DNA of 64,000 nucleotides, from positions 248,001 through 312,000 of the forward strand of contig NZ_CP134880.1 in the NCBI RefSeq assembly GCF_032102965.1. The letters are read 5' to 3'. Position numbers and translations under genes: made by a program. Positions 1 to 6,923 of this stretch are shown one piece after another. The notes under the pieces were generated by a model. That model saw only the letters and a program-made list of their open reading frames with translations, was not told where the DNA came from and ran no database searches. This DNA comes from Demequina capsici. GTDB lineage: Bacteria; Actinomycetota; Actinomycetes; Actinomycetales; Demequinaceae. How positions within the stretch are numbered: position 1 is the first letter of the stretch; the number at the start of each line of letters is the position of its first letter.

Positions 1-1
1 G

Positions 2-1057
2 CTGGCTGCCGCCGTCGCTGCAGCAGCCACGGTCAGCGCCTGCGCGGGCGTCGCGGCAGAACCGTCGCCCGGCTCGAGCATTCCCGCAGCGACGACGTCG
101 GCGGTGGTGGCGTCCGGGGGTGCGGATTCGGCGTCGCCCCAGGTCTCGGTGCGTGCCGACGCGGGCGCGAACGTCGGCACCGGCACCGGCACCGGCACCG
201 GCACGGCGGCCCAGCCGACCTCCTTCTACGACGCCGCGAACCAGGCCGACGTCGCGTACCAGCAGGCGAAGGACCAGGGCCGGGAGGCCGATGCCGCGTT
301 GCTGGAGCGCATCGCGTCCCAGCCGGCGGCCACGTGGCTGGGCGAGTGGAGCGGCGACGTCGCAGGCACGGTGCGCACGATCACGCACGACGCCGCGGCC
401 GCCGATCAGATCGCGCTGCTCGTCGTCTACGACATCCCTGGCCGCGACTGCGGCCTCTACAGCGCGGGAGGTGCCGCGCAGGGTGAATACCTGGCCTGGG
501 TGGGCCAGGTGGCCTCCGGGATCGCGGACGACGCGACCGTCTGGGTCATCCTGGAGCCCGACGCGCTCGCGCAGATGGGCGACTGCGACGGTCAGGGTGA
601 CCGTGCTGCGCTCCTGGCGGGAGCGGCGCGAACCCTGGATGACGCCGGAGCAGAGGTCTTCCTCGACGCCGGCCATGCGGGCTGGAACAGCGCGGCGGAC
701 ACGGCTGCTCGGATCGAGCAGGTCGGCACGCAGCATCTGGCGGGCTTCGCGACGAACACGTCGAACTATGACGACACGTCCGCCGAGCAGGCGTGGGCCG
801 ACCAGGTCGCCTCGGCTGTGGGACTGCCCTACGTGGTCGACACGTCGCGGAACGGCAACGGCTCCACCGGCGAGTGGTGCAATCCGAGGGGTCGTGCATT
901 GGGCCAGAACCCCGGGCTGACGGGACGGGCGACCGGGATGATCGCGACCGTGTGGGCCAAGGTCCCGGGCGAGTCCGACGGCACGTGCAACGGTGGCCCC
1001 GCAGCGGGCCAGTGGTGGGATGAGATGGCCCTGGAGCTGGCGCGCGATGCCTCGTGA
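2..1057 (+). CDS. Glycoside hydrolase family 6 cellulase, lipoprotein (5' end outside window)
   Basis: Probable endo-beta-1,4-glucanase or cellobiohydrolase that cuts cellulose outside the cell. The frame is open from base 2. It begins in a hydrophobic Ala-rich segment ending in a lipobox (VSAC, about bases 32-43), so the true start lies just before the window and the protein should be a secreted, lipid-anchored enzyme. A Ser/Thr/Gly-rich linker follows, containing a GTGTGTGT stretch. The catalytic domain then shows GH6 landmarks in order: YDIPGRDCG (about 430-456), ILEPDAL (about 549-569), DAGHAGW, GFATNTSNY, WCNPRGRALG, and WAKVPGESDG near the end. The Asp in RDCG, the Asp in EPDAL and the Asp in GESDG match the conserved acidic residues of the family. 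No carbohydrate-binding module is visible. An internal GTG at 104 would lose the signal peptide and is rejected. Confidence 0.9.
   Translation: MAAAVAAAATVSACAGVAAEPSPGSSIPAATTSAVVASGGADSASPQVSVRADAGANVGTGTGTGTGTAAQPTSFYDAANQADVAYQQAKDQGREADAALLERIASQPAATWLGEWSGDVAGTVRTITHDAAAADQIALLVVYDIPGRDCGLYSAGGAAQGEYLAWVGQVASGIADDATVWVILEPDALAQMGDCDGQGDRAALLAGAARTLDDAGAEVFLDAGHAGWNSAADTAARIEQVGTQHLAGFATNTSNYDDTSAEQAWADQVASAVGLPYVVDTSRNGNGSTGEWCNPRGRALGQNPGLTGRATGMIATVWAKVPGESDGTCNGGPAAGQWWDEMALELARDAS
176..205 (+). repeat. GGCACC hexanucleotide tandem repeat in the cellulase linker
   Basis: Four perfect GGCACC units plus one near-perfect unit run head to tail and encode the alternating Gly-Thr linker of the GH6 lipoprotein. 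The unit is a multiple of three, so slippage would change linker length without breaking the frame. Confidence 0.8.
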
Positions 1058-1083
1058 CCGTGTGGTTCGTCCGTGTGGTTCGT
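1058..1083. repeat. Tandem 13-bp repeat after the GH6 stop
   Basis: CCGTGTGGTTCGT occurs twice without a spacer (1058-1070 and 1071-1083), followed by a partial third copy, CCGCGTGG. It starts at the last base of the cellulase stop codon and lies in the 78-bp gap to the convergent crcB gene. No function is evident; it is probably a slippage product. Confidence 0.7.
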
Positions 1084-1135
1084 CCGCGTGGGACGCGCCC
1101 GCGCCGCCCTGTCCGTCACCGCGCAGACCCGACCG

Positions 1136-1504
1136 TTACAGCGCCGACCCGATCGCCATCCCAAGCGCTGCGGCCGCCACTCCCGCAACGACCATGCCCA
1201 GGCACTGTGCGGCGGCCAGCCCCCATTCGCCCGCGCGCATGAGCCGCACGGTCTCCACGAGTGCGGTGCTGAACGTGGAGTACCCGCCGGCGAAGCCGGT
1301 GCCGAGCACGGCGAGCACCGCATCGGGTGCCGAATGGGAGGAGACCACTCCCGCGAGCACGCCGAGGAACAGGCAGGCCGTGACGTTGACGACGAACGTG
1401 CCCCAGGGGAAGCGGCTGCGGTTCACGTGGCCGACGCCGGTGTCGGCCCAGTAGCGAGCCGCGCCTCCGAGGCCTCCGGCGATCGCGGTGAGCAGCAGCG
1501 TCAT
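1136..1504 (-). CDS. crcB: Fluoride channel subunit CrcB/Fluc (first of two)
   Basis: A 122-residue four-helix membrane protein that lets fluoride leave the cytoplasm. Family landmarks: GGLGGAARYW near the N-terminus, GTFVVNVTACLFLG with the conserved Asn in helix 2, and TGFAGGYSTFSTALVE, the break-and-Phe box in helix 3. The ATG at 1504 is chosen because it overlaps the stop of the upstream crcB copy by four bases (ATGA) and gives the normal family length. A longer 225-residue reading has a non-membrane Arg/His-rich extension, which is a shadow of the neighbouring gene. Two adjacent non-identical CrcB proteins usually form a heterodimer in Gram-positive bacteria (family knowledge). Confidence 0.93.
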   Translation of the reverse strand: MTLLLTAIAGGLGGAARYWADTGVGHVNRSRFPWGTFVVNVTACLFLGVLAGVVSSHSAPDAVLAVLGTGFAGGYSTFSTALVETVRLMRAGEWGLAAAQCLGMVVAGVAAAALGMAIGSAL

Positions 1505-1929
1505 GACGCCACCGCCTGGCGCGACGCGGGCCGGGGCAAGCGCCCGCCGACCCAGAGTCCCGCTCCGGCGCAGACGATGCCGACGAGCAGGCTGCCGAGC
1601 GCGTAGCCGAGTCCGACCGCCGCGTGCCCGCCTTCGAGCAGCCGCGTCGTCTCCAAGGCGAACGAGGAGTAGGTGGTGAAGCCGCCCATCACCCCTGTGC
1701 CGATCCCCATGCGCGCAAGGCGCCAGCTGCCGGTGTCCCCGATGCGGGCGATCCATTCGACGAGGACTCCGAGCAGGAACGCTCCGACCGCGTTGGCGAT
1801 GAGGGTGGCCCACGGCACTCCGCTTGAAGCGGTGGGCAGGGCGTGGCCCAGGGTGGCGCGACCGGTGGTTCCCACGGCGGCGCCGACGATCACTGCCGCG
1901 GTGACGACCGCGGGGTGGTTGGCCCTCAC
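1501..1929 (-). CDS. crcB: Fluoride channel subunit CrcB/Fluc (second of two)
   Basis: A 142-residue CrcB paralogue with motifs ATLIANAVGAFLLG and TGVMGGFTTYSSFALE, so it has the same four-helix layout and Phe box as the downstream copy but a diverged sequence. The GTG at 1929 is preferred: it overlaps the stop of the universal stress gene in a GTGA junction and removes an implausible 97-residue Arg/Pro-rich extension. With the downstream crcB it probably makes an antiparallel heterodimeric channel. Translation is likely coupled along usp-crcB-crcB, and a fluoride riboswitch candidate precedes the operon. Confidence 0.92.
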   Translation of the reverse strand: MRANHPAVVTAAVIVGAAVGTTGRATLGHALPTASSGVPWATLIANAVGAFLLGVLVEWIARIGDTGSWRLARMGIGTGVMGGFTTYSSFALETTRLLEGGHAAVGLGYALGSLLVGIVCAGAGLWVGGRLPRPASRQAVAS

Positions 1930-2465
1930 CGGACCACCGGGTCCTTCCAGTCGACGACGCTGAGCGGGACGGTGACGACGGGGCGGTGCTGGTGCTGGGA
2001 CAGGTGGGTGCTGAGGGTTCCTTCGAGAGTGTGCCTGACCTGGTCGACCCAGCCGTCGGCGTAGGTGCCCACCACGATCATCGAGGCGTCGACTGCGCGC
2101 GCCAGGTGGGTGAGCGCCCGATCGGGGCGGCCGGCGAGGTAGTGGAGCTCCCAGGGCACACGGCTGTGGGGCAGGAGGGTGTCCAGCCGGGTGGCGAGCG
2201 CGTCGCGTCGCTCGCTCCACTCGGCGTCGTCGGCGTCGGTGTCGAGTGCGGCGTGGACGACGCGTCCGTCGGGCCGTTCCTCGACGATGACCCGCGTGGG
2301 GTCCACGTAGGCGAAGCAGATCCGGGTGGCGCCGAGCGCCAACGCGAGGCCTTCGGCGGCATGGACAAGCACGGGTGAGGCGTCGGGCAGCACTCCGACG
2401 ACGAGCGGCTGCTCGCGGAAGGCGGGGAGTCGGGAGACGCTGGGCTGTGGGGGCGTGCGGTCCAT
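1926..2465 (-). CDS. Universal stress protein (UspA-type) heading the fluoride operon
   Basis: A 179-residue single UspA domain. It starts with a strand-like segment (PLVVGVLPDASPVLVHAAEGLALAL) and carries the diagnostic C-terminal segment ASMIVVGTYADG, followed by LEGTLSTHL and the final strand RPVVTVPL. The usual ATP-binding G-x2-G-x9-G(S/T) pattern is only partly kept (GTYADG, then GTLSTH), so nucleotide binding is uncertain. The ATG at 2465 is chosen because a purine-rich GGAAGGGA lies just upstream. A start at 2510 would lie inside the riboswitch region. It is the first gene of an operon with two crcB genes, joined by a GTGA overlap, suggesting a role in fluoride stress. Confidence 0.85.
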   Translation of the reverse strand: MDRTPPQPSVSRLPAFREQPLVVGVLPDASPVLVHAAEGLALALGATRICFAYVDPTRVIVEERPDGRVVHAALDTDADDAEWSERRDALATRLDTLLPHSRVPWELHYLAGRPDRALTHLARAVDASMIVVGTYADGWVDQVRHTLEGTLSTHLSQHQHRPVVTVPLSVVDWKDPVVR

Positions 2466-2480
2466 GGCCGGGTCCCTTCC

Positions 2481-2501
2481 CGGGCAGGCGCGGCCTGCCC
2501 G
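2481..2501 (-). terminator. Hairpin between fluoride riboswitch and usp (expression platform)
   Basis: Perfect 9-bp stem (CGGGCAGGC / GCCTGCCCG) with a 3-base loop, in transcript sense just after the riboswitch candidate and just before the ribosome-binding site of usp. There is no U-tract, so it is either a GC-rich actinobacterial terminator or a structure that controls access to the adjoining GGAAGGGA. Confidence 0.6.
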
Positions 2502-2513
2502 TGGCTTCACGGT

Positions 2514-2575
2514 GCAGGAGCCATCAGCCGGTCTCGGCGGTTCGGAGGTGCGGCCTCCTGGCGGGTTCCATCGCC
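2514..2575 (-). promoter_or_regulatory. Fluoride riboswitch (crcB motif)
   Basis: Read on the minus strand, the segment begins GGCGATGG-AACC-CGCC (2575 to 2560), continues through a GGAGG/CCTCC hairpin, and ends with CTGATGGCTCCTGC (2527 to 2514). These are the hallmark blocks of the crcB-motif aptamer: the GGCG/CGCC helix P1 closing an AUGG loop, and the 3' CUGAUGG block. The loop GGAACC can pair with the 3' GGCUCC in five of six positions, giving the family pseudoknot. It lies about 50 bases upstream of a usp-crcB-crcB operon, the expected context. Confidence 0.85.
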
Positions 2576-2779
2576 GATGCCGACCCTACACCGCGACGGC
2601 GTGGAGCCGGTCGTGGTGGAGGGTCCGTCGACAGGTGCGGCGTGAGGCGTCTGGATACCTCCTGGTAGACAACCGGTTTCCCGACGCTTGTCGCCTAGGA
2701 CCTAGGTCACGCAGGGGTAACGATTGGTCATGTGAGCGCGCACAGCGGTTGCCGTGCGTCGTCCTTGCCTCTACCTTGA

Positions 2780-2795
2780 ATGTAAGCGTTTGCGT
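2780..2795 (+). promoter_or_regulatory. LacI-family operator upstream of sugar ABC importer
   Basis: ATGTAAGCGTTTGCGT has the centre CG and flanking AA/TT of LacI-family operators (consensus TGTAAGCGNTTNCA). It lies about 100 bp before the binding-protein start, in the 431-bp stretch 2466-2896 that also holds the fluoride riboswitch. The rest of that stretch shows no gene. The cognate regulator is not obviously in the window. Confidence 0.65.
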
Positions 2796-2896
2796 CGATG
2801 GTGATGCGGAACCACGTCTCCAGTGGCGCGAGCGTCTGTGCCGCTCGTCCAGGGGTAGCGGCACTCAGCAGTGCTACTCAATGAAGAGGAGACACA

Positions 2897-4270
2897 GTGA
2901 ACATCAAGGGACGCTATCTGGCTCCAGCCGCCGCCACAGCGGTTGCGGGCCTCGTCCTTGCAGGATGCTCGTCGAGCGGCGAGCCGACCACCTCCGACAC
3001 CGCCAGCTCCAGCGGCGACGTCATGGCGGGCTGCGAGGACTACGCCGCGTACGGCACCTTCGACAGCGGCACGGTCGAGGTCTACACGACGATCACCGGT
3101 GTCGAGCTCGGCCAGCTCGAGGACACCTTCACCGACTTCCAGAAGTGCACGGGCGTCACCGTGAACGTCGTCAGCTCGGACCAGTTCGAGACCGAGATCA
3201 ACATCCGCATCTCCGGCGGCAACCCGCCCGACCTCGCGATCATCCCGCAGCCGGGCCTGCTCCAGACGGTCGTCGGCACCGGGTCCGTCGTGGCGGCACC
3301 GGCGTCGGTCGAGGCGAATGTCGACCAGTTCTGGTCCGCGGACTGGAAGAAGTACGGCACCGTCGGCCAGACGTTCTACGCCGCGCCCCTCATGGCGTCG
3401 GTCAAGGGCTGGATCTGGTACTCCCCGACCGAGTTCGCGGCCAACGGCTACACCGTCCCCACCACGTGGGACGAGCTCATGACCCTCACCCAGACCATGG
3501 CCGACAACGGCGGCACCGGTGACAACTACAAGCCGTGGTGCATCGGCTTCGAGTCCGGAACCGCGACCGGCTGGCCGGGCACGGACTGGATCGAGGACAT
3601 CGTCCTGCGCGAGTCCGGCACCGACGTCTACGACAGCTGGGTCGCCGGCGACACCAAGTTCTCGTCGCCCGAGATCAAGTCGGCGTTCGAGAAGTTCGGC
3701 GCGGTCGCGCTCAACCCCGACTACGTCAACGGCGGCCTCGGCGGCGTCTCGTCGATCGTGGACACCTCCTTCCAGGAGGCCGGTCTGCCGATCCTCGACG
3801 GTTCCTGCTCGCTGCACCACCAGGCCTCGTTCTACGAGGCACAGTGGCCCGAGGGCACCACGGTGGCGCCCGACGGTGACGTGTGGGCGTTCCTCACCCC
3901 GCCGATGAACGAAGGCGACCCTGCTGCCGTCACCGGTGGCGGCGAGTTCGTGGCCGCGTTCAACGACAACCCGCAGACCGCGGCGGTGCAGACCTTCATG
4001 TCCTCCGACCTGTGGGCCAACATCCGCGTCTCCGAGGGTGGCGTGATCTCGGCCAACAAGGGTCTCGACCCCACGAACGCGTCCAGCGCGATCGGTCAGG
4101 AGGCCATCAAGATCCTGCAGGACGACAGCACCGTGTTCCGCTTCGACGGCTCCGACCTCATGCCGTCGGCTGTCGGCGCGTCCGCATTCTGGACGGAGAT
4201 CACCAACTACGTCCAGGGCAAGGACCTCGACACGGTCCTCGCGGACATCGACGCGGCCTGGCCGCAGTAA
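2897..4270 (+). CDS. Sugar ABC transporter substrate-binding lipoprotein (CUT1)
   Basis: A 457-residue extracellular binding protein of an oligosaccharide importer. The GTG start is preceded by AAGAGGAG at good distance. The signal peptide ends in the lipobox LAGC (Cys24), so the mature protein is tethered to the outside of the membrane. Downstream features fit the family 1 solute-binding fold, including VEVYTTITGVE and ISGGNPPDLAIIPQPGLL near the N-terminal lobe, and the length is usual for alpha-glucoside binding proteins such as AglE. It is followed by a strong hairpin and two permease genes. No ATPase gene is present, so the importer probably uses a shared MsiK-type ATPase. Alpha-glucoside specificity is a guess from overall resemblance. 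Confidence 0.88.
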   Translation: MNIKGRYLAPAAATAVAGLVLAGCSSSGEPTTSDTASSSGDVMAGCEDYAAYGTFDSGTVEVYTTITGVELGQLEDTFTDFQKCTGVTVNVVSSDQFETEINIRISGGNPPDLAIIPQPGLLQTVVGTGSVVAAPASVEANVDQFWSADWKKYGTVGQTFYAAPLMASVKGWIWYSPTEFAANGYTVPTTWDELMTLTQTMADNGGTGDNYKPWCIGFESGTATGWPGTDWIEDIVLRESGTDVYDSWVAGDTKFSSPEIKSAFEKFGAVALNPDYVNGGLGGVSSIVDTSFQEAGLPILDGSCSLHHQASFYEAQWPEGTTVAPDGDVWAFLTPPMNEGDPAAVTGGGEFVAAFNDNPQTAAVQTFMSSDLWANIRVSEGGVISANKGLDPTNASSAIGQEAIKILQDDSTVFRFDGSDLMPSAVGASAFWTEITNYVQGKDLDTVLADIDAAWPQ

Positions 4271-4284
4271 GCCCAGGTAGTGCA

Positions 4285-4325
4285 CGCTCGGCCGGGACCC
4301 GCGCCATGCGGGCCCCGGCCGAGCG
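4285..4325 (+). terminator. Intercistronic hairpin between binding protein and permeases
   Basis: An 18-position stem with a single mismatch (4285-4302 with 4308-4325, loop CGCCA-T) lies in the 94-bp gap after the binding-protein stop. There is no U-tract. It probably acts as a 3' mRNA stabiliser or partial terminator that keeps binding protein in excess over permeases. Confidence 0.75.
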
Positions 4326-4364
4326 ATCCGCGCAGACGTTCGTTCGAGGGAGAAGAGGTCACCC

Positions 4365-5429
4365 ATGGCCGGGTTCCATGAGGGCTGGCAGGCCCTACCG
4401 CAGTCCGGGCTCGACGCCCAGTTCTGGTCGACCCAGGGGAGCAACCTGCTCCTGGCGGCCGTCGCGATCGTCGCGTTCATCGCGGTGGTCGCGCTCGTCA
4501 TGTTCGGCGCCGACCTGGTCAAGGGGCGCATCCGGGACAAGGTCCAGCTCGTCGCGCTGATCACGCCGGTCCTGCTGCTCCTCGCGATCGGCCTGGTGTA
4601 CCCGGCGATCGACACCGTCTGGCTGTCGTTCACCGAGATCGTGAAGCAGCCCGACCCGGTCACCGGCATCAACACGGAGGTCACCAACTTCGTCGGCCTG
4701 TCCAACTACACGTACGCGTTCACCGACCCGACGATGCTGCGGACCATCATCAACACGGTGGTCTGGATCATCCTGGTGCCGCTGCTGTCCACCGGCGTCG
4801 GCCTCGCGTACGCGGTCTTCATCGACCGTGCCAAGGGTGAGAAGACGCTGAAGTCGCTGGTGTTCATGCCCATGGCGATCTCGTTCGTCGGTGCCTCCGT
4901 CATCTGGGGCTCGATCATGTACGACTACAACGAGACCGGGTCCCAGACCGGCATGCTGAACGCCGTGCTGGGCGTCTTCGGCATCGGTCCCATCAACTTC
5001 CTGGCCACCGAGCCGTGGAACACGTTCTTCCTGATCGTCATCCTCACGTGGATCCAGACCGGCTTCGCCATGGTGATCATCTCCGCCGCCATCAAGGGTG
5101 TGCCGCCGGAGATCAACGAAGCGGCGTCGCTCGACGGCGCGAACGCGTGGCAGCGCTTCTGGTCCATCACGATCCCGTCCATCCGGGGCACGCTCGTGGT
5201 GGTGCTCACCACCATCACGATCGCCACCCTCAAGGTCTACGACATCGTGCGCACGCTCACCCAGGGCCGGTACAACACGGACGTGGTGGCGAACAAGATG
5301 TACGTCCTGTCGTTCGTCGAGCAACGCGAGCCGCTCGGCGCGGCGCTCGCCGTGATCCTGTTCATATTCGTCATCCCGGTCGTGATCTACAACGTGCGAT
5401 CGCTCCAGAAGGTGAAGGAGACCCGCTGA
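4365..5429 (+). CDS. Sugar ABC transporter permease (MalF-type)
   Basis: A 354-residue inner-membrane permease of a CUT1 importer. An N-terminal membrane segment precedes the transport domain (SNLLLAAVAIVAFIAVVALVM, then the helix ending LLAIGLVYPAIDTVWLSF). The cytoplasmic EAA loop that docks the ATPase reads EINEAASLDGANAWQRFWSI. The ATG follows GAGGGAGAAGAGG. The gene ends in TGATG, sharing one base with the next permease, so the two are translationally coupled and should form the heterodimeric channel. Confidence 0.92.
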   Translation: MAGFHEGWQALPQSGLDAQFWSTQGSNLLLAAVAIVAFIAVVALVMFGADLVKGRIRDKVQLVALITPVLLLLAIGLVYPAIDTVWLSFTEIVKQPDPVTGINTEVTNFVGLSNYTYAFTDPTMLRTIINTVVWIILVPLLSTGVGLAYAVFIDRAKGEKTLKSLVFMPMAISFVGASVIWGSIMYDYNETGSQTGMLNAVLGVFGIGPINFLATEPWNTFFLIVILTWIQTGFAMVIISAAIKGVPPEINEAASLDGANAWQRFWSITIPSIRGTLVVVLTTITIATLKVYDIVRTLTQGRYNTDVVANKMYVLSFVEQREPLGAALAVILFIFVIPVVIYNVRSLQKVKETR

Positions 5430-6349
5430 TGACCGCTCCAGTGATGACCGACCAGCTCGCGTCGCCCAAGAAGACCAAGGCCGCGGAGGCCAAGGAGAAC
5501 CTCACCTCCAAGTGGGCCACGGCCGCCGCGATCATCATCGCCGCGCTGTGGACCATCCCCACCATCGGCCTGTTCATGACGTCGCTCGTCCCGGGCGACC
5601 TCTACCGGACAGAGTCGTGGTGGAACGTCGCGCTCGACGGCAAGCTCACGTTCGAGAACTTCGGCTACGTGCTGTTCAGCTCGTTCGGCGACAGCTCCAG
5701 CGCCCCGCCGCTGCTGGGGAATCTCATCAACGCGATCGTCGTCACCGTGCCCACCACGGTGTTCCCCCTGGTGATCGGCCTCATGGCAGCGTATGCGTTC
5801 GCGTGGATCCCGTTCAGGGGCTCGAACTTCCTGTTCGTGTTCATCTTCGCGCTGCAGGTGGTGCCGCTCCAGCTGGCGCTCATCCCGCTGCTGAAGATCC
5901 TGGGCCCGCAAGGGATCGGGATCGCCGGACAGTTCCCCGGCGTCTGGGTGGCGCACACGATCTTCGCGATGCCGTTGGCGGTCTTCCTGCTGCACAACTT
6001 CATCGCGCAGATCCCCAGCGACATCATCGAGGCGTCCCGCGTGGACGGTGCGAGCCACACCCAGATCTTCTTCAGGATCATCATCCCGCTGTCGCTGCCC
6101 GCGCTCGCGTCGCTGGCGATCTTCCAGTTCCTGTGGGTGTGGAACGACCTGCTCGTCTCGGCGGTCTTCGGAAGCATCAAGACCTACACGCTCACCTACC
6201 CGATCTCGAACCTGGCGGGCAACTACGGCGCCACCGCATACCTGGTGCCGGCAGCCGCGTTCGTGTCGATGGTGATCCCGCTGATCGTCTTCTTCTCGCT
6301 GCAGCGCTACTTCGTCCGCGGCCTGCTGGCCGGCTCCACGAAGGGCTGA
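5429..6349 (+). CDS. Sugar ABC transporter permease (MalG-type)
   Basis: A 306-residue partner permease with about six membrane helices and the EAA loop IIEASRVDGASHTQIFFRI. The ATG at 5429 overlaps the MalF-type stop by one base. The longer open frame from 5015 is a shadow of the upstream gene. The C-terminal RYFVRGLLAGSTKG is typical of the MalG group. It completes binding protein, MalF and MalG in one operon; an ATPase gene is missing locally. Confidence 0.93.
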   Translation: MTAPVMTDQLASPKKTKAAEAKENLTSKWATAAAIIIAALWTIPTIGLFMTSLVPGDLYRTESWWNVALDGKLTFENFGYVLFSSFGDSSSAPPLLGNLINAIVVTVPTTVFPLVIGLMAAYAFAWIPFRGSNFLFVFIFALQVVPLQLALIPLLKILGPQGIGIAGQFPGVWVAHTIFAMPLAVFLLHNFIAQIPSDIIEASRVDGASHTQIFFRIIIPLSLPALASLAIFQFLWVWNDLLVSAVFGSIKTYTLTYPISNLAGNYGATAYLVPAAAFVSMVIPLIVFFSLQRYFVRGLLAGSTKG

Positions 6350-6419
6350 GGGGGAGGAAGGTGGCCCCGGCGCGCGGAGGGACGTGCCGGGGCCACCGCA
6401 CACCGCCTAGACTTGCCAC

Positions 6420-6923
6420 GTGAGCGACGCCCCCCGCCCTGAGGACGCCACCGCTGCGGATGACGTGCACGTCACCCAGCCCGGCGACGTTCCCACCGAC
6501 GCACCCACGACCGACGAGCTTGCCGACGCGGTCCCGGCCGTCGTGCGGCACGCTCCTCGCTTCGCGCGGATCCTCGTGACCGGCGCGGGCACGCCCGCGG
6601 CGGTCGGCTTCCTGCTCGGCGCGCTGCTTCCCAACGCCGTCATCTCCGGACGCATCGTGAGCGGGCTGCTCGTGGCGCTCGGCTTCGGCGTCATCGGCGG
6701 CGTGATCTCGGGCGTCTTCGTGGCGACCGCCGATCAGCGGGCCTCCGCCAAGGCGGACGCCGCGAAGCAGCAGATCCTCGAGTCCGACCCGGCGGTCAAC
6801 CCCTTCCTGCCCACGTCGTCCCCGGACGACGACGGCCAGGCCACGCCCGTCGCCAGCCAGGCGTCGGCATCGTTCGGACCGGACGACGCGTCCGTCACCC
6901 CCGAAGAAGGAGAGGCCCGATGA
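6420..6923 (+). CDS. Conserved actinobacterial membrane protein upstream of purF
   Basis: A 167-residue protein of unknown function. An acidic, Pro/Thr-rich N-terminal third (about residues 1-48) is followed by two closely spaced hydrophobic segments (about 54-75 and 80-103, the second GLLVALGFGVIGGVISGVFV). It ends in an Ala/Lys stretch and a disordered acidic tail. The GTG at 6420 follows a region without a strong ribosome-binding site. The stop overlaps the purF start (ATGA), so it is probably co-transcribed with purF-purM. No enzymatic motif is seen. Confidence 0.75.
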   Translation: MSDAPRPEDATAADDVHVTQPGDVPTDAPTTDELADAVPAVVRHAPRFARILVTGAGTPAAVGFLLGALLPNAVISGRIVSGLLVALGFGVIGGVISGVFVATADQRASAKADAAKQQILESDPAVNPFLPTSSPDDDGQATPVASQASASFGPDDASVTPEEGEAR

